This document shows positions 54,767 through 64,000 of a stretch of 64,000 nucleotides of DNA, one piece after another. The stretch covers positions 2,418,001 to 2,482,000 of the forward strand of contig JAWKLZ010000001.1 in assembly GCA_041392475.1 (NCBI GenBank). Direction: 5' to 3'. The notes under the pieces were generated by a model. That model saw only the letters and a list, made by a program, of their open reading frames with translations, had not been told where the DNA came from and did no database searches. Source of the stretch: Chitinophagales bacterium. GTDB taxonomy: Bacteria > Bacteroidota > Bacteroidia > Chitinophagales > UBA2359. Numbering within the stretch: the first letter of the stretch is position 1; each line of letters starts with the position of its first letter. Position numbers and translations under genes: made by a program.

Positions 54767-56092
54767 ATGAAACAAATCGAACAAATACAAACTCAAAGTA
54801 CAAATTTAAAACTAAACACTTTCTTCCTTACATTCATTTGCTGGATTTTTGTACTTCAAAGCACTGCAATCTATGCACAAACAACTGTAAACGAGTACTA
54901 TCAAGCCGCAACGAAAGCTTATGAAGATAAAGATTTTGAAACTTTTTTGAAGTCCTGCCAGAACATGGATTCACTTCGAGAGAATCACCCTACTATTCTC
55001 TACAATTTGGCGTGTGCTTATTCCCTTAACCAAAAAGAAGCCGAAGCCGTTCAAACATTGCAACAATTATTGTTGATTGACGCAAAAGAGCAAATCCGAA
55101 CAGAAGCCGATTTTGACAATATTCGTTCTTCAGATGGCTTCAAAGAAGTGCTTGCAAGCCTTGATAGCCTTCAAACTCCAATTATATACTCCGATACGGC
55201 TATGATTATCCCTGCAAAAACTTTGCATCCAGAATCCATTGCTTTTGATGCTCAAACAGGTGATTTTTATTTGAGCAGTTTTCACCTTCGCAAAATTGTG
55301 CGGGTGGACAAAGAGGGTAAGGTAAGCGACTTTATTGAAGAAGCACAGGATGGAATTTGGGCGGTCAGTGGTATCAAAATAGATACAAGTCATCGGTGGC
55401 TTTGGGTTACAACGGTTGCTGCTCCTCAAATGGTTCATTTTGAAGAAAGTGAAGATGGACAAACAGGTATTTTCAAATATGACTTGGAGAGTGGTAAGTT
55501 ATTGAAGAAGTATGTATTGAAGGAAGAAGGACCACATTGGTTGGGTGATTTAGAGTTAGATCCAAATGGAACTATTTATGCCACAGATAGCAAACAGCCG
55601 TACATTTTTTGCATAAAACCCGAATCAGATAGCTTAGAACAGTATTTTACTCACCCTAATTTCGTATCTTTACAAGGTATAACGTTAGATAAATCTGCCT
55701 CCTACCTTTTTGTTGCTGATTATCAGAATGGCATTTTCAAAATAAACTTGACAACTCAAAAAATACACCCAATATCTCCGCCTAAAAAGGTGATTTTCAA
55801 AGGTATTGATGGATTGTATTTTTATGATAATAGCTTGATTTCTATTCAAAATGGGGTAAACCCAATGCGTGTTGTTCGCCATTATTTTGAAGACAACCAA
55901 TTTACTTTTAACCATTCCCAAATACTTGACCATCACCATCCTGCTTTCGATGAACCCACTTTAGGAGTCATGGTGGGCAGTAATTTTTTCTATATTGCTA
56001 ATAGTCCTTGGGCTAAATATGAAAAAGATGGCACAATGTTTTCGGAAGATAAGTTATCAGACATTGTTATTTTGAAAATAAATTTGGAATAA
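54767..56092 (+). CDS. Exported SMP-30/gluconolactonase-like protein with N-terminal TPR section
   Basis: 441 residues. The signal peptide ends near AIYAQ (about 38). Residues ~40-125 look like tetratricopeptide-type helices (YYQAATKAYEDKDFETFLKS, then ILYNLACAYSLNQKEAEAVQ). From ~150 a six-bladed propeller follows with HPESIAFDAQTGDFYLSS, LGDLELDPNGTIYATD and LQGITLDKSASYLFVADY, typical of the SMP-30/gluconolactonase/LRE-like family. Catalytic activity is not guaranteed. It is probably periplasmic or lies on the outer face. The substrate is unknown. Confidence 0.85.
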   Translation: MKQIEQIQTQSTNLKLNTFFLTFICWIFVLQSTAIYAQTTVNEYYQAATKAYEDKDFETFLKSCQNMDSLRENHPTILYNLACAYSLNQKEAEAVQTLQQLLLIDAKEQIRTEADFDNIRSSDGFKEVLASLDSLQTPIIYSDTAMIIPAKTLHPESIAFDAQTGDFYLSSFHLRKIVRVDKEGKVSDFIEEAQDGIWAVSGIKIDTSHRWLWVTTVAAPQMVHFEESEDGQTGIFKYDLESGKLLKKYVLKEEGPHWLGDLELDPNGTIYATDSKQPYIFCIKPESDSLEQYFTHPNFVSLQGITLDKSASYLFVADYQNGIFKINLTTQKIHPISPPKKVIFKGIDGLYFYDNSLISIQNGVNPMRVVRHYFEDNQFTFNHSQILDHHHPAFDEPTLGVMVGSNFFYIANSPWAKYEKDGTMFSEDKLSDIVILKINLE

Positions 56093-56313
56093 ATATCAAT
56101 TCATGGGTGTTTATCAACTCCAAAAAAATTATTTTTAGGGCAAAGAAGCACCTTGATATATATTTATTGTTTTAATTCAATATTGATTTGACACATGTTT
56201 GTCAAATTTTACGTACACTCTGTATGTTTACTTTTTCGCTTTTCAAGCTATTAAAAAAATAAATAGAAGAAGTCAGCTAATAATATTCCCGATACTTTAA
56301 ACGCATAGAAACC

Positions 56314-59300
56314 ATGTCAACAAAGCTTTTTAGGGCTACAATTACTATCTTTTTTATTCTTATTTCCGCAACTTCCTTGCAAGCAGCCACAGTTACGTGG
56401 ACAGGAAATACCGATGCCAACTGGGATATTGGTACTAATTGGGATACAGGAACAGAACCTACTGCATCGGATGATGTGGTGATTCCACCTATGCTTACCA
56501 ATTATCCTGTTATTTCATCTACGGGAAACATGGTTAAATCTATCAACATGATAGATATTATTTCTACTTTGGATATTGAAGTGGGGGCAGATCTTACGGT
56601 CAGCAATTCAACTTCCGATGCGGTTACCATTGAAGGAACACTAAGTATAGATGGCGACTTATTCATCATAGATGCGGGAGAAAGTGGATTGGTCAATGTT
56701 GGGACTATCAACATTACAGGTTCGCTTGAAATCACTGGTACGCTTGGCGAGTTCGCACTTGACAACACCCCTGATGGGATTGAAATAATCAATAATGGAA
56801 CAATCCTAATTGTAGATTCTGCAATTGAGTCATTGTTCAACATGGCAGACTTAACCAACAATGGCGACCTATTCATTCAAGGAGGCATTGCAGGTTTTTT
56901 TAATGCGGGCAACTTTCAAAACTTTGGGACACTGGATATCAACATAGACGATGCCCCTGAAGGTGGTGCTATTTATAACACTAGCCAATTTACCAACAAT
57001 CTTTGTGGTCAAGTAATAACCAATAATAGAACTGATAATGATGTAGAAGGTTCTTCTTTTGACAACGATGGCGTAATCATTCTCAATGGCAACAATGACA
57101 ATTCTGGTACAATTACAAACAATGGCATCATTTACAATCCCAATTCAACGGCACTAACTACAACTGGCTTTGGATCTGTTTACACCAACTTGACTACCAA
57201 TATCTGGACAGCTTGTGCTGGCACAACCAGTTGGGAAACAGCAGAAAACTGGAGTTTAGGGGTAGAGCCAGACGGTACTTACGACGTAATCGTAAGCGAC
57301 TTTTCGGCAAGCTCTACTTTTCCAAGCATTTCAACTACTGGAAGTACAGCCAAATCTGTCATCATTCAAGTAGGTACTTCTCTTCAAATAGAAACAAACG
57401 GAGAATTGACTATAGACGGTTCCAATTCCAATGGTTTGCACAATTTGGGAACACTCACAAATGATGGAGGGTTGAGCATTTTGAACTCTGCAAGTGACGG
57501 CTTGCGAAACGAAAACATGGCTACAAATGCAGGAACAATCACCATTACAGGCACAGGAGACGATGGATTGTTCAATCAGATTGGCTCTGACTTTTTGAAT
57601 AGTGGAACCATCAATATTACTGGAAACCATCCAGAATCAGGAATAGACAACCGAGCACTTTTCACCAATGATGGCGAAATCAACATCAATACCTCCAATT
57701 CACCCTCTGATGGTTCGATTTGGAATATTTCAGAATTTGATAACTCCAGTTGTACCACAATTACCATCAATGATGAAATTGACAATGGAGGCGCAATTAC
57801 TTTTACCAACAATGGAGTCATCACCTCTACCTTCAATGGAGTCAATGTAGGTACAATCGAAAACGAAGGAGTTATTTACAATCTAAATGGCGGAACTTTC
57901 ACTACTAATGTAGAAAGCAACGGATTTGAGTTTACAAGCACAAATACTACTGTTTGGACAAATTGTAGCGATACAGACACCAATTGGTCGAATGACGGAA
58001 ACTGGACTGCCGATTCACCCAATGACTCAAAAACAGCAATTGTTCCTGCGGGTGTGGGGTTTTATCCCACCATTCTGTCAACTGCAAATGTGGGTGAATT
58101 GAACATTGAATTAGACGCATCCGTTACCAATCAATCTACCTTAAACACAGAAATCATTGACAATAGCGGCCAACTCTTCAATGATGGTTGTGAATCTATC
58201 ATCAACATTACCAATAATTTAACCAACAATGCAAGCGGAGAAATAGTCAATTTGGGTACTATTAATTTATTGGAGGCATCTTTTACCGATAATGGAACTT
58301 ATGAAGGAAATGCAACTGGAGTTTCTCCTCCAGACATTCTTTATGTGGACGTAGATGCTGTTTCAGGAAACAACGATGGTACTTCTTGGGAAGATGCGTA
58401 TATAGATTTACAAGATGCTTTAGCTTTTGCAGCCACTTGTCCATTAGAAATTTGGGTAGCAGAAGGTGGATATTTTCCAACAAGCACCTCCAATAGAGGC
58501 ATTTCCTTCTATCTTCCCGATGGAGTAGAACTCTATGGTGGTTTCAACGGAACAGAAACCCTTAGAAGTGAAAGAGATTTTCTGTTGTATGAAACCATAC
58601 TGAGTGGGGATATAGGTGCTGACAACGATGATAGTGACAACAGCTATCAAGTAATCATAGTAGATGAAGGCATCAGCGTAAAAATTGACGGATTTTATAT
58701 TGCAGATGGAAATGCCAACGAAACAGACAACGAAGTACTTCAAAACAAAGGAGGAGGAATCTACAACTTAGGAGAAGCCATCATCCAAAATTGCGTTTTT
58801 TACAACAACAATGCTTCCTATTCGGGAGGTGCAATATTTAATGGAGAATTCAAAAAAGACAATACCAAGATTGTGAATTGTATCTTCAAAGCCAATTCGG
58901 GATATGCCATCGCCAACTATTTTTCTGATTTAGCCATCGTCAATACCCTCATCTCGGGAAATGATGGTGGTGGAATTGACCATACTGGCTCAACTAGCAG
59001 TCAAATACTATACATGAGCAATTGCACTGTTGTAGGAAACCATGGCGAAGGCATACACATGGATGAAACGGGTTTTAATGCCATCAATTCCATTTTTTGG
59101 GACAATGAAGTAGAAGGAATACAAAATGAAAACACGCAAATTTCAGATCCATTTTCCTCAACCGTCAGTTTTTCTTGCATAGAAGGAGGATGGTCAGGCA
59201 GTGGGACGAATAATATTTTTACCGACCCATTATTCATGACTCCTATTGACCCAACTACTTCTCCCTCTCCAGATGGAAACTTTACCCTTCAACCTTCTTC

Positions 59301-62300
59301 TCCTGCCATCAATACAGGAGATACAGCTAGCATTCCAACAGACGCAACCGATGTAGATGGTGATGGCAATATCGAAGAAGAAATTGATATTGATTTGAGT
59401 TACAATCTTAGAATTCAATTCAATACTTTGGATATGGGTTGCTACGAAGCATCTTGTGATGCGGATGCACCTATATGGACGGGAGAAATAGATACAGATT
59501 GGAGCAACCCTTTAAACTGGTGTCCTAACGGTATTCCAGATGCCAATGCCGATGTACAAATTGGAGCTATAGAAGCAGAGAGTTCCCCTGTCATTGCCTC
59601 CAATGTAGGTACAGTCAAATCCATCACCCTAACAAATGGCACTTTAACTGTTGATGCCAGTGGAGCAATATACATTGATGGATCTGATGCAAATGGTTTG
59701 AATATTTCAAACGGAACAGTTGTGAATAGTGGAAATATTTCGGTTGTCAATAGCTCGACAAATGGCGTTTCTGTTGCCTTAGATGGTGACATTTTCAATA
59801 ATAGTGAAGGTAGTCTTTATATAATTGACCCGCTTCAAGATGGGCTAAAACTTACTTCAAATGGTGAATTCTACAATGACAGTGACGCAACATTAGAAAT
59901 CAGTGGCGCAGGGGAAAATGGGCTCTCACGACGCGGAACAAGTAATCTATTCAATCTTGGGGAAATCAATATTAATCAAACATCCCCAGATAAAAAATTA
60001 GTTCCCATTGAAACCAATAGTATATTTGTAACGTCAGGTATAGGAGCAATTTACAACTTTCAATGTGCCAGCATTACGTTCGATGATGTTTTGGAAAATG
60101 GAGGAACAATTACTAACGATGGAATCATTCATGCAGATGGCACAAGTTTCATCAATACAGGTACTTTCCTACAAGGTTTCACAGGGATTATTTTCGACCC
60201 CAACGATATTTTTGCCAGTCCAGGTGGTGGTTTTGTCAATCAAGGCACAATTCTCAATGAATCTCAAGCAAGCAGTACAACAAATATATGGACAGGCTGT
60301 GCAGAAGACTTAGATTGGGATACAGCAGACAACTGGTCATTAGGGACAGAACCTTTAGCTATACAAGATGTCATTATTCCTAGTTTAGGAGAGAGTTCTA
60401 ACTATCCCACTATCTCTACTACTGGAAACGTTGCCAAATCTATACAAATAAACACAAATGCCAGTCTGGTAATGGACACCAATAGTGAACTAACCATAGA
60501 CGGCGGCGAAAACGGCGTTTTTGTGGAAGAAAATGCAGATTTGGAGGTGAAATCACTTGCCACATTGAACATTCTCAATACGACCAATGATGGATTCGAA
60601 AATGAAGGCACAACGACTATTCGTGGAGAATTAAACATTCAAGACTCCAATGACATCGGTATTTTCAATTATGGAATATTTGAAGTGTTTTCAGGTGAAA
60701 TAATTTTAGGAAATTCAGGTACTCAAAGCATCGTAAACCTCGGTAATGTTGCAGAATTCATTAACGAGGGTACTGTTTTGATTTCTCACAATTCTTCTAC
60801 AAACAGTGCCATCTCCAATGCAACAAGTGCCTTATTCGTGAACGATGGCGAATTAAACATTGAAGTGCTCTCTTCAAGCGAAGCTATCCAAAACTTGGCA
60901 TCTTCCGACTTTACCAATACTTTCTGTTCAAACATCACGCTAAATCGTGAAATAGTAAACAATGCCAATTTCACAAACGAGGGTTTATTAACTACCACTT
61001 TCGATGGCACAAACAACATATCAGGTATTTTCACCAACAATGGAGTTATCAACGACTTCTACAATTCCTTCAATGGTGGCGCAGATATTACCAACAATAG
61101 CCTCATCATTTTACCCCTTACAGGCTGTTTGGGAGAATCAATTGAGAACGCCTTGATAGATGGAGGTACGAATTTGGATGTTTCAACCAATTGGTATGAT
61201 GGAGGGTCAGAAAGCAGTGCTGGCACTTACGATTCCGCCAATAACACTTTTACTCCTGATAATACAATCATTGAAGTAGGTACACATACACTTGACTTTT
61301 ACATTGACGACCCTTCCAATGAATGTGCTTTATATACCAGCATTGAAGTAACCATAGAAAATTGTGTTCCTGATTTCATCTGGACAGGAGGCAGTGAACC
61401 TGCAAATTCTGATTGGAACGACCCCAACAATTGGAGCACAGGCATTATTCCAGACTATAGTGATGAAGTGACCATTGCAGATATTTCACCGCTTACCAAC
61501 TACCCTATCATTGATGATTTTGTAGAAATAGGAAACCTCATCATTGAAGCCAATGCTTCAGTAACCATCGCTAATGGCGGAGAATTGATTACATTCTTTA
61601 CCACCACAGGCATTGATATTCAAACAGGAGCAAGTATGCTCATTGAAGACGGAGGTGCAGCACTCATTTTTGAAGCAAGTGTCACAGGCGTAAATGTTGA
61701 CGGCAATTTGAATGTTAGTGGACATTTATTTATTTCTTCATCAGGAGTAGGTTTGAATGTGGGCGCAACAGGTGTGGTAAATGACAATGGATTTATTGAA
61801 ATTAACGAGGGATTTGGTGGTATAGGTGTAGGTGACGGAAAAACAGGCATCATAAGTGTGGTCAATTTCTTGGAAATTCAAAATGGAGGAACATTTGAAG
61901 TGACCGCAGGCGATACTTTAGTGATTGATGGTACAGCAAGTGGTCTTGGCCCTGAAAAAGCAGGTTTTTCTGATGGGGATACAGGTATCAAAATTTTTGG
62001 CGGCGGAACTTTTACCTCTGAGGACACAGGTGTAACACAGGTCATCAATATTTCGGGAATGGGAATTGACAATGAGGGAGATGTGAACAATAGTGGCGAA
62101 ATGACCATCACAGCAGAGGATACTGGCATTAGAACTTCCAGCACTTTTACAGACGATGGAAGCGTGATAATCTCCAAACCAGAAGCCACCGCAGGTTTCA
62201 AAAAAACAGGTGGCGCAAGCGTAGTCAATTTCTTGGAAATCCAAAATGGAGGAACATTTGAAGTGGTGGATGATGGCGATTTGACCATTGATGGAGAAGA

Positions 62301-64000
62301 TGTTGGACCTACCTTAAAGGCAGGTTTCGTCAACAACGATACGGGAATTGATGTCAATGCTGGAGGCACTTTCACTTCCGAAACCAATACCAACATTCAT
62401 GTCATCAATATGAGTGGTTTGAGTACAGGAGTCGTCACGAATGGAACGATAGACAATGGCGGCAGCATGGAGATTACGGTTGAAAATACAGGGATGCAAA
62501 TACAATCAGACACAACCGAAAACAGTGGTCAAATCACTATTTCTAAAATTGAAGGTTTATCCTTTGCTGCAAAAACATCAGGAGGTGCAAGTGTAGTCAA
62601 TTTTTTAGAGATTCAAAATGGTGGTACTTTTTCGGTCTTATCAGGGGCTTCTCTACTCATTAATGGTCAAGTTACTGGTGCCCAAAAATCGGGCGCAACC
62701 AACGCACTGCTAAACGATACGGGCATTGCAGTAAACAGTGGAGGTACTTTCATTGCAGAAACCAACTCTGATGTAGATGTCATCAACATGATTGGCGCAA
62801 GTATTGGCATGAGTACAAGTGGAACAGTCGAAAACGATGGCGATTTTGACATTACTACAGAAAGCAGAGGCGTTGAAGTACAAGCAGGTGAATTTAACAA
62901 TGGCGGAGATTTGGACATTTCTAAAATTGACGGTTTATCCTTTGCTGCAAAAACAACAGGCGGGGCGAGCGTGGTCAATTTCTTGGAGATTCAAAACGGA
63001 GGCACTTTTTCGGTTTTATCAGGTGGCTCTCTACTCATCAATGGACAAGATACTGGTGCTCAAAAATCGGGTGCAAGCAAAGCACAATTCAACGATACGG
63101 GCATTGCAGTCAACAGCGGCGGTACTTTCATTGCCGAAACCAATTCTGAAGTGGATGTCATCAACATGATTGGCGCAAGCATTGGCATGAGTACAAGCGG
63201 AACAGTCACCAACGATGGTGATTTTGACATGACAACAGAGGGCAGGGGAATAGATGTTGAAGCAGGTAGCTTCAGCAATGGTGGAGATTTAGACATTTCT
63301 AAAATTGAAGGACTATCTCTTGCTGCAAAAGCATCTGGCGGTGCGAGTGTGGTCAATTTCTTAGAAATTCAAAACGGGGGTACATTTTCGGTTTTATCGG
63401 GAGCTTCTCTTACGATTGACGGACAATCTACCCTTGTTGCTAAATCAGGCGTTTTATCAAATGACACAGGTATTGATGTCAATGCAGGAGGTACTTTTGA
63501 AGCGCAAGATAGTTCTACCGTCAATGTCATCAACATGATTGGCGCAAGTACAGGAGTAGTCAACAACGGGCAACTTTCGGACGCTGGTGATTTCACCATA
63601 ACCACCGAAAATATCGGAATGATGGTACAATCCGATAGCGTTGAAGTAAGTGGTACACTCACAATTACAGTTCTCGAATCTCCTTCAAAATCCATGTTGA
63701 AGAAAGGTGCTGTGAGTGTAGTCAATTTCTTGGAGATTCAAAACGGTGGAACTTTTGAAATTGCATCTGGTGGAGAAGTAATCGTGGACGGAGGAGGTGG
63801 CCCTTCAAAATCGGGAAAACTGAACAATGATGTAGGTGTAAGCATTGATTCGGGCGGATTACTACACACTGACAGTGAAGCAATTTTGCAAATCAAAAAC
63901 ATCATTGGCGAAGGTATGGGCATGAGAAATGATGGTACAGTGAACAACGACGGAACCGTTGACTTCAATAACATTGGCGGCAATGCCTTGGAAAACAACG
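56314..64000 (+). CDS. Giant secreted repeat adhesin (partial, runs past the right edge)
   Basis: From ATG 56314 one frame stays open for at least 2562 residues to the window end; I checked it at many points. The signal peptide (LFRATITIFFILISATSLQA) is clear. The protein alternates WTG..DxNWxxxxNW modules (near 56395, 57210, 57955, 59475, 60288 and 61380) with beta-helix-type runs rich in NDGxxxxxG. A right-handed parallel beta-helix section lies at ~58340-59450 (SGNNDGTSWEDAY). An Ig-like segment precedes 61380. From 61858 six repeats of ~125 residues start with VVNFLEIQNGGTF. It is probably a T9SS-exported surface adhesin; the sorting domain would be beyond the edge. The opposite strand shows many long open frames that are only shadows. 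Confidence 0.9.
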   Translation, partial: MSTKLFRATITIFFILISATSLQAATVTWTGNTDANWDIGTNWDTGTEPTASDDVVIPPMLTNYPVISSTGNMVKSINMIDIISTLDIEVGADLTVSNSTSDAVTIEGTLSIDGDLFIIDAGESGLVNVGTINITGSLEITGTLGEFALDNTPDGIEIINNGTILIVDSAIESLFNMADLTNNGDLFIQGGIAGFFNAGNFQNFGTLDINIDDAPEGGAIYNTSQFTNNLCGQVITNNRTDNDVEGSSFDNDGVIILNGNNDNSGTITNNGIIYNPNSTALTTTGFGSVYTNLTTNIWTACAGTTSWETAENWSLGVEPDGTYDVIVSDFSASSTFPSISTTGSTAKSVIIQVGTSLQIETNGELTIDGSNSNGLHNLGTLTNDGGLSILNSASDGLRNENMATNAGTITITGTGDDGLFNQIGSDFLNSGTINITGNHPESGIDNRALFTNDGEININTSNSPSDGSIWNISEFDNSSCTTITINDEIDNGGAITFTNNGVITSTFNGVNVGTIENEGVIYNLNGGTFTTNVESNGFEFTSTNTTVWTNCSDTDTNWSNDGNWTADSPNDSKTAIVPAGVGFYPTILSTANVGELNIELDASVTNQSTLNTEIIDNSGQLFNDGCESIINITNNLTNNASGEIVNLGTINLLEASFTDNGTYEGNATGVSPPDILYVDVDAVSGNNDGTSWEDAYIDLQDALAFAATCPLEIWVAEGGYFPTSTSNRGISFYLPDGVELYGGFNGTETLRSERDFLLYETILSGDIGADNDDSDNSYQVIIVDEGISVKIDGFYIADGNANETDNEVLQNKGGGIYNLGEAIIQNCVFYNNNASYSGGAIFNGEFKKDNTKIVNCIFKANSGYAIANYFSDLAIVNTLISGNDGGGIDHTGSTSSQILYMSNCTVVGNHGEGIHMDETGFNAINSIFWDNEVEGIQNENTQISDPFSSTVSFSCIEGGWSGSGTNNIFTDPLFMTPIDPTTSPSPDGNFTLQPSSPAINTGDTASIPTDATDVDGDGNIEEEIDIDLSYNLRIQFNTLDMGCYEASCDADAPIWTGEIDTDWSNPLNWCPNGIPDANADVQIGAIEAESSPVIASNVGTVKSITLTNGTLTVDASGAIYIDGSDANGLNISNGTVVNSGNISVVNSSTNGVSVALDGDIFNNSEGSLYIIDPLQDGLKLTSNGEFYNDSDATLEISGAGENGLSRRGTSNLFNLGEININQTSPDKKLVPIETNSIFVTSGIGAIYNFQCASITFDDVLENGGTITNDGIIHADGTSFINTGTFLQGFTGIIFDPNDIFASPGGGFVNQGTILNESQASSTTNIWTGCAEDLDWDTADNWSLGTEPLAIQDVIIPSLGESSNYPTISTTGNVAKSIQINTNASLVMDTNSELTIDGGENGVFVEENADLEVKSLATLNILNTTNDGFENEGTTTIRGELNIQDSNDIGIFNYGIFEVFSGEIILGNSGTQSIVNLGNVAEFINEGTVLISHNSSTNSAISNATSALFVNDGELNIEVLSSSEAIQNLASSDFTNTFCSNITLNREIVNNANFTNEGLLTTTFDGTNNISGIFTNNGVINDFYNSFNGGADITNNSLIILPLTGCLGESIENALIDGGTNLDVSTNWYDGGSESSAGTYDSANNTFTPDNTIIEVGTHTLDFYIDDPSNECALYTSIEVTIENCVPDFIWTGGSEPANSDWNDPNNWSTGIIPDYSDEVTIADISPLTNYPIIDDFVEIGNLIIEANASVTIANGGELITFFTTTGIDIQTGASMLIEDGGAALIFEASVTGVNVDGNLNVSGHLFISSSGVGLNVGATGVVNDNGFIEINEGFGGIGVGDGKTGIISVVNFLEIQNGGTFEVTAGDTLVIDGTASGLGPEKAGFSDGDTGIKIFGGGTFTSEDTGVTQVINISGMGIDNEGDVNNSGEMTITAEDTGIRTSSTFTDDGSVIISKPEATAGFKKTGGASVVNFLEIQNGGTFEVVDDGDLTIDGEDVGPTLKAGFVNNDTGIDVNAGGTFTSETNTNIHVINMSGLSTGVVTNGTIDNGGSMEITVENTGMQIQSDTTENSGQITISKIEGLSFAAKTSGGASVVNFLEIQNGGTFSVLSGASLLINGQVTGAQKSGATNALLNDTGIAVNSGGTFIAETNSDVDVINMIGASIGMSTSGTVENDGDFDITTESRGVEVQAGEFNNGGDLDISKIDGLSFAAKTTGGASVVNFLEIQNGGTFSVLSGGSLLINGQDTGAQKSGASKAQFNDTGIAVNSGGTFIAETNSEVDVINMIGASIGMSTSGTVTNDGDFDMTTEGRGIDVEAGSFSNGGDLDISKIEGLSLAAKASGGASVVNFLEIQNGGTFSVLSGASLTIDGQSTLVAKSGVLSNDTGIDVNAGGTFEAQDSSTVNVINMIGASTGVVNNGQLSDAGDFTITTENIGMMVQSDSVEVSGTLTITVLESPSKSMLKKGAVSVVNFLEIQNGGTFEIASGGEVIVDGGGGPSKSGKLNNDVGVSIDSGGLLHTDSEAILQIKNIIGEGMGMRNDGTVNNDGTVDFNNIGGNALENN
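61858..64000 (+). repeat. Tandem ~375-bp coding repeats in the adhesin
   Basis: Units begin with (G/V)VVNFLEIQNGGTF at 61858, 62221, 62593, 62971, 63349 and 63718, a period of 363-378 bp. The two units starting at 62593 and 62971 are the most alike, including SIGMSTSGTVENDGDF and the DISKIDGLSFAAK joins. All remain in frame, and the series continues to the window edge. Confidence 0.95.

Noticed and set aside
61878..62396. Long - strand frames (up to 172 codons) rich in Pro, Ser and Val under the adhesin
   Set aside because: They recur at every repeat because the sense strand encodes Gly/Asn/Thr-rich repeats; no start or family support.

Overview
The window is one stretch of a low-GC genome from phylum Bacteroidota. 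Signs of this are type IX secretion (T9SS) C-terminal sorting domains, an ECF sigma / FecR / carboxypeptidase-regulatory-domain TonB receptor locus, TAnnTTTG-type promoter boxes, and GG-leader peptides of the 'KGG' type. A Saprospiria/Lewinella-like or related marine or freshwater gliding group is plausible but is a guess.

Layout. 1-2.7 kb: the 3' part of a YfhO-like membrane protein and a family 2 glycosyltransferase. 2.7-4.8 kb (-): a TPR sensor histidine kinase. 4.9-6.3 kb (-): a triplicated module of two small GG-leader peptides, six genes in all. Four of them (all three 47-residue ones and none of their partners' C-terminal tails) were found only by reading the strand by eye or needed their starts trimmed. 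Every one carries a G-(Y/C)-PPPF-(G/D)-E core. 6.8-7.6 kb (+): a PAPS-type sulfotransferase, divergent from the peptides. 8.0-12.4 kb (+): an ECF sigma factor fused in frame to a TonB-dependent receptor, followed by its FecR-type anti-sigma gene. 12.4-18.5 kb: housekeeping genes (folE, a histone-deacetylase-like hydrolase, a polysaccharide flippase, an MptE/DUF115-like protein, mgtE).

18.5-28.2 kb is an accessory island. Single-gene or two-gene cargoes (a DUF1963-like protein, fur/perR-katG, a lipoprotein, sigZ, a PhzF-like protein) are separated by repeated modules. One repeat (R2) resembles the sequence after mgtE. The other (R1) joins a group II intron 3'-end-like sequence to a copy of the 3' end of the PQQ dehydrogenase gene that bounds the island. 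A complete-looking group II intron with its reverse transcriptase sits inside, and an attC-like hairpin precedes sigZ.

28-38.7 kb (-): a PQQ/haem-c dehydrogenase, a DUF1703-type ATPase/nuclease, a Tat-exported molybdenum hydroxylase large subunit with its 2Fe-2S subunit, an SDR and recG. 39.4-44.4 kb (+): three tandem secreted trypsin-like proteases sharing an unrecognised accessory domain, with two miniature palindromic elements between or before them. 44.5-48.6 kb: a T9SS-domain remnant, cysS, a small secreted protein, and a radical SAM/SPASM protein. 48.9-54.7 kb (-): a very large PNGase F-like/LamG T9SS protein, an Rpn-family nuclease, a YggL-like protein and a nucleotidyltransferase. 54.8-64 kb (+): an SMP-30-like exported protein and a giant repetitive adhesin that runs off the window.

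The most interesting candidates are the sulfotransferase-linked YPPPF/CPPPF peptide family, the sigma-receptor fusion, and the tandem cargo island. All functional assignments come from motif reading; no database search was run.
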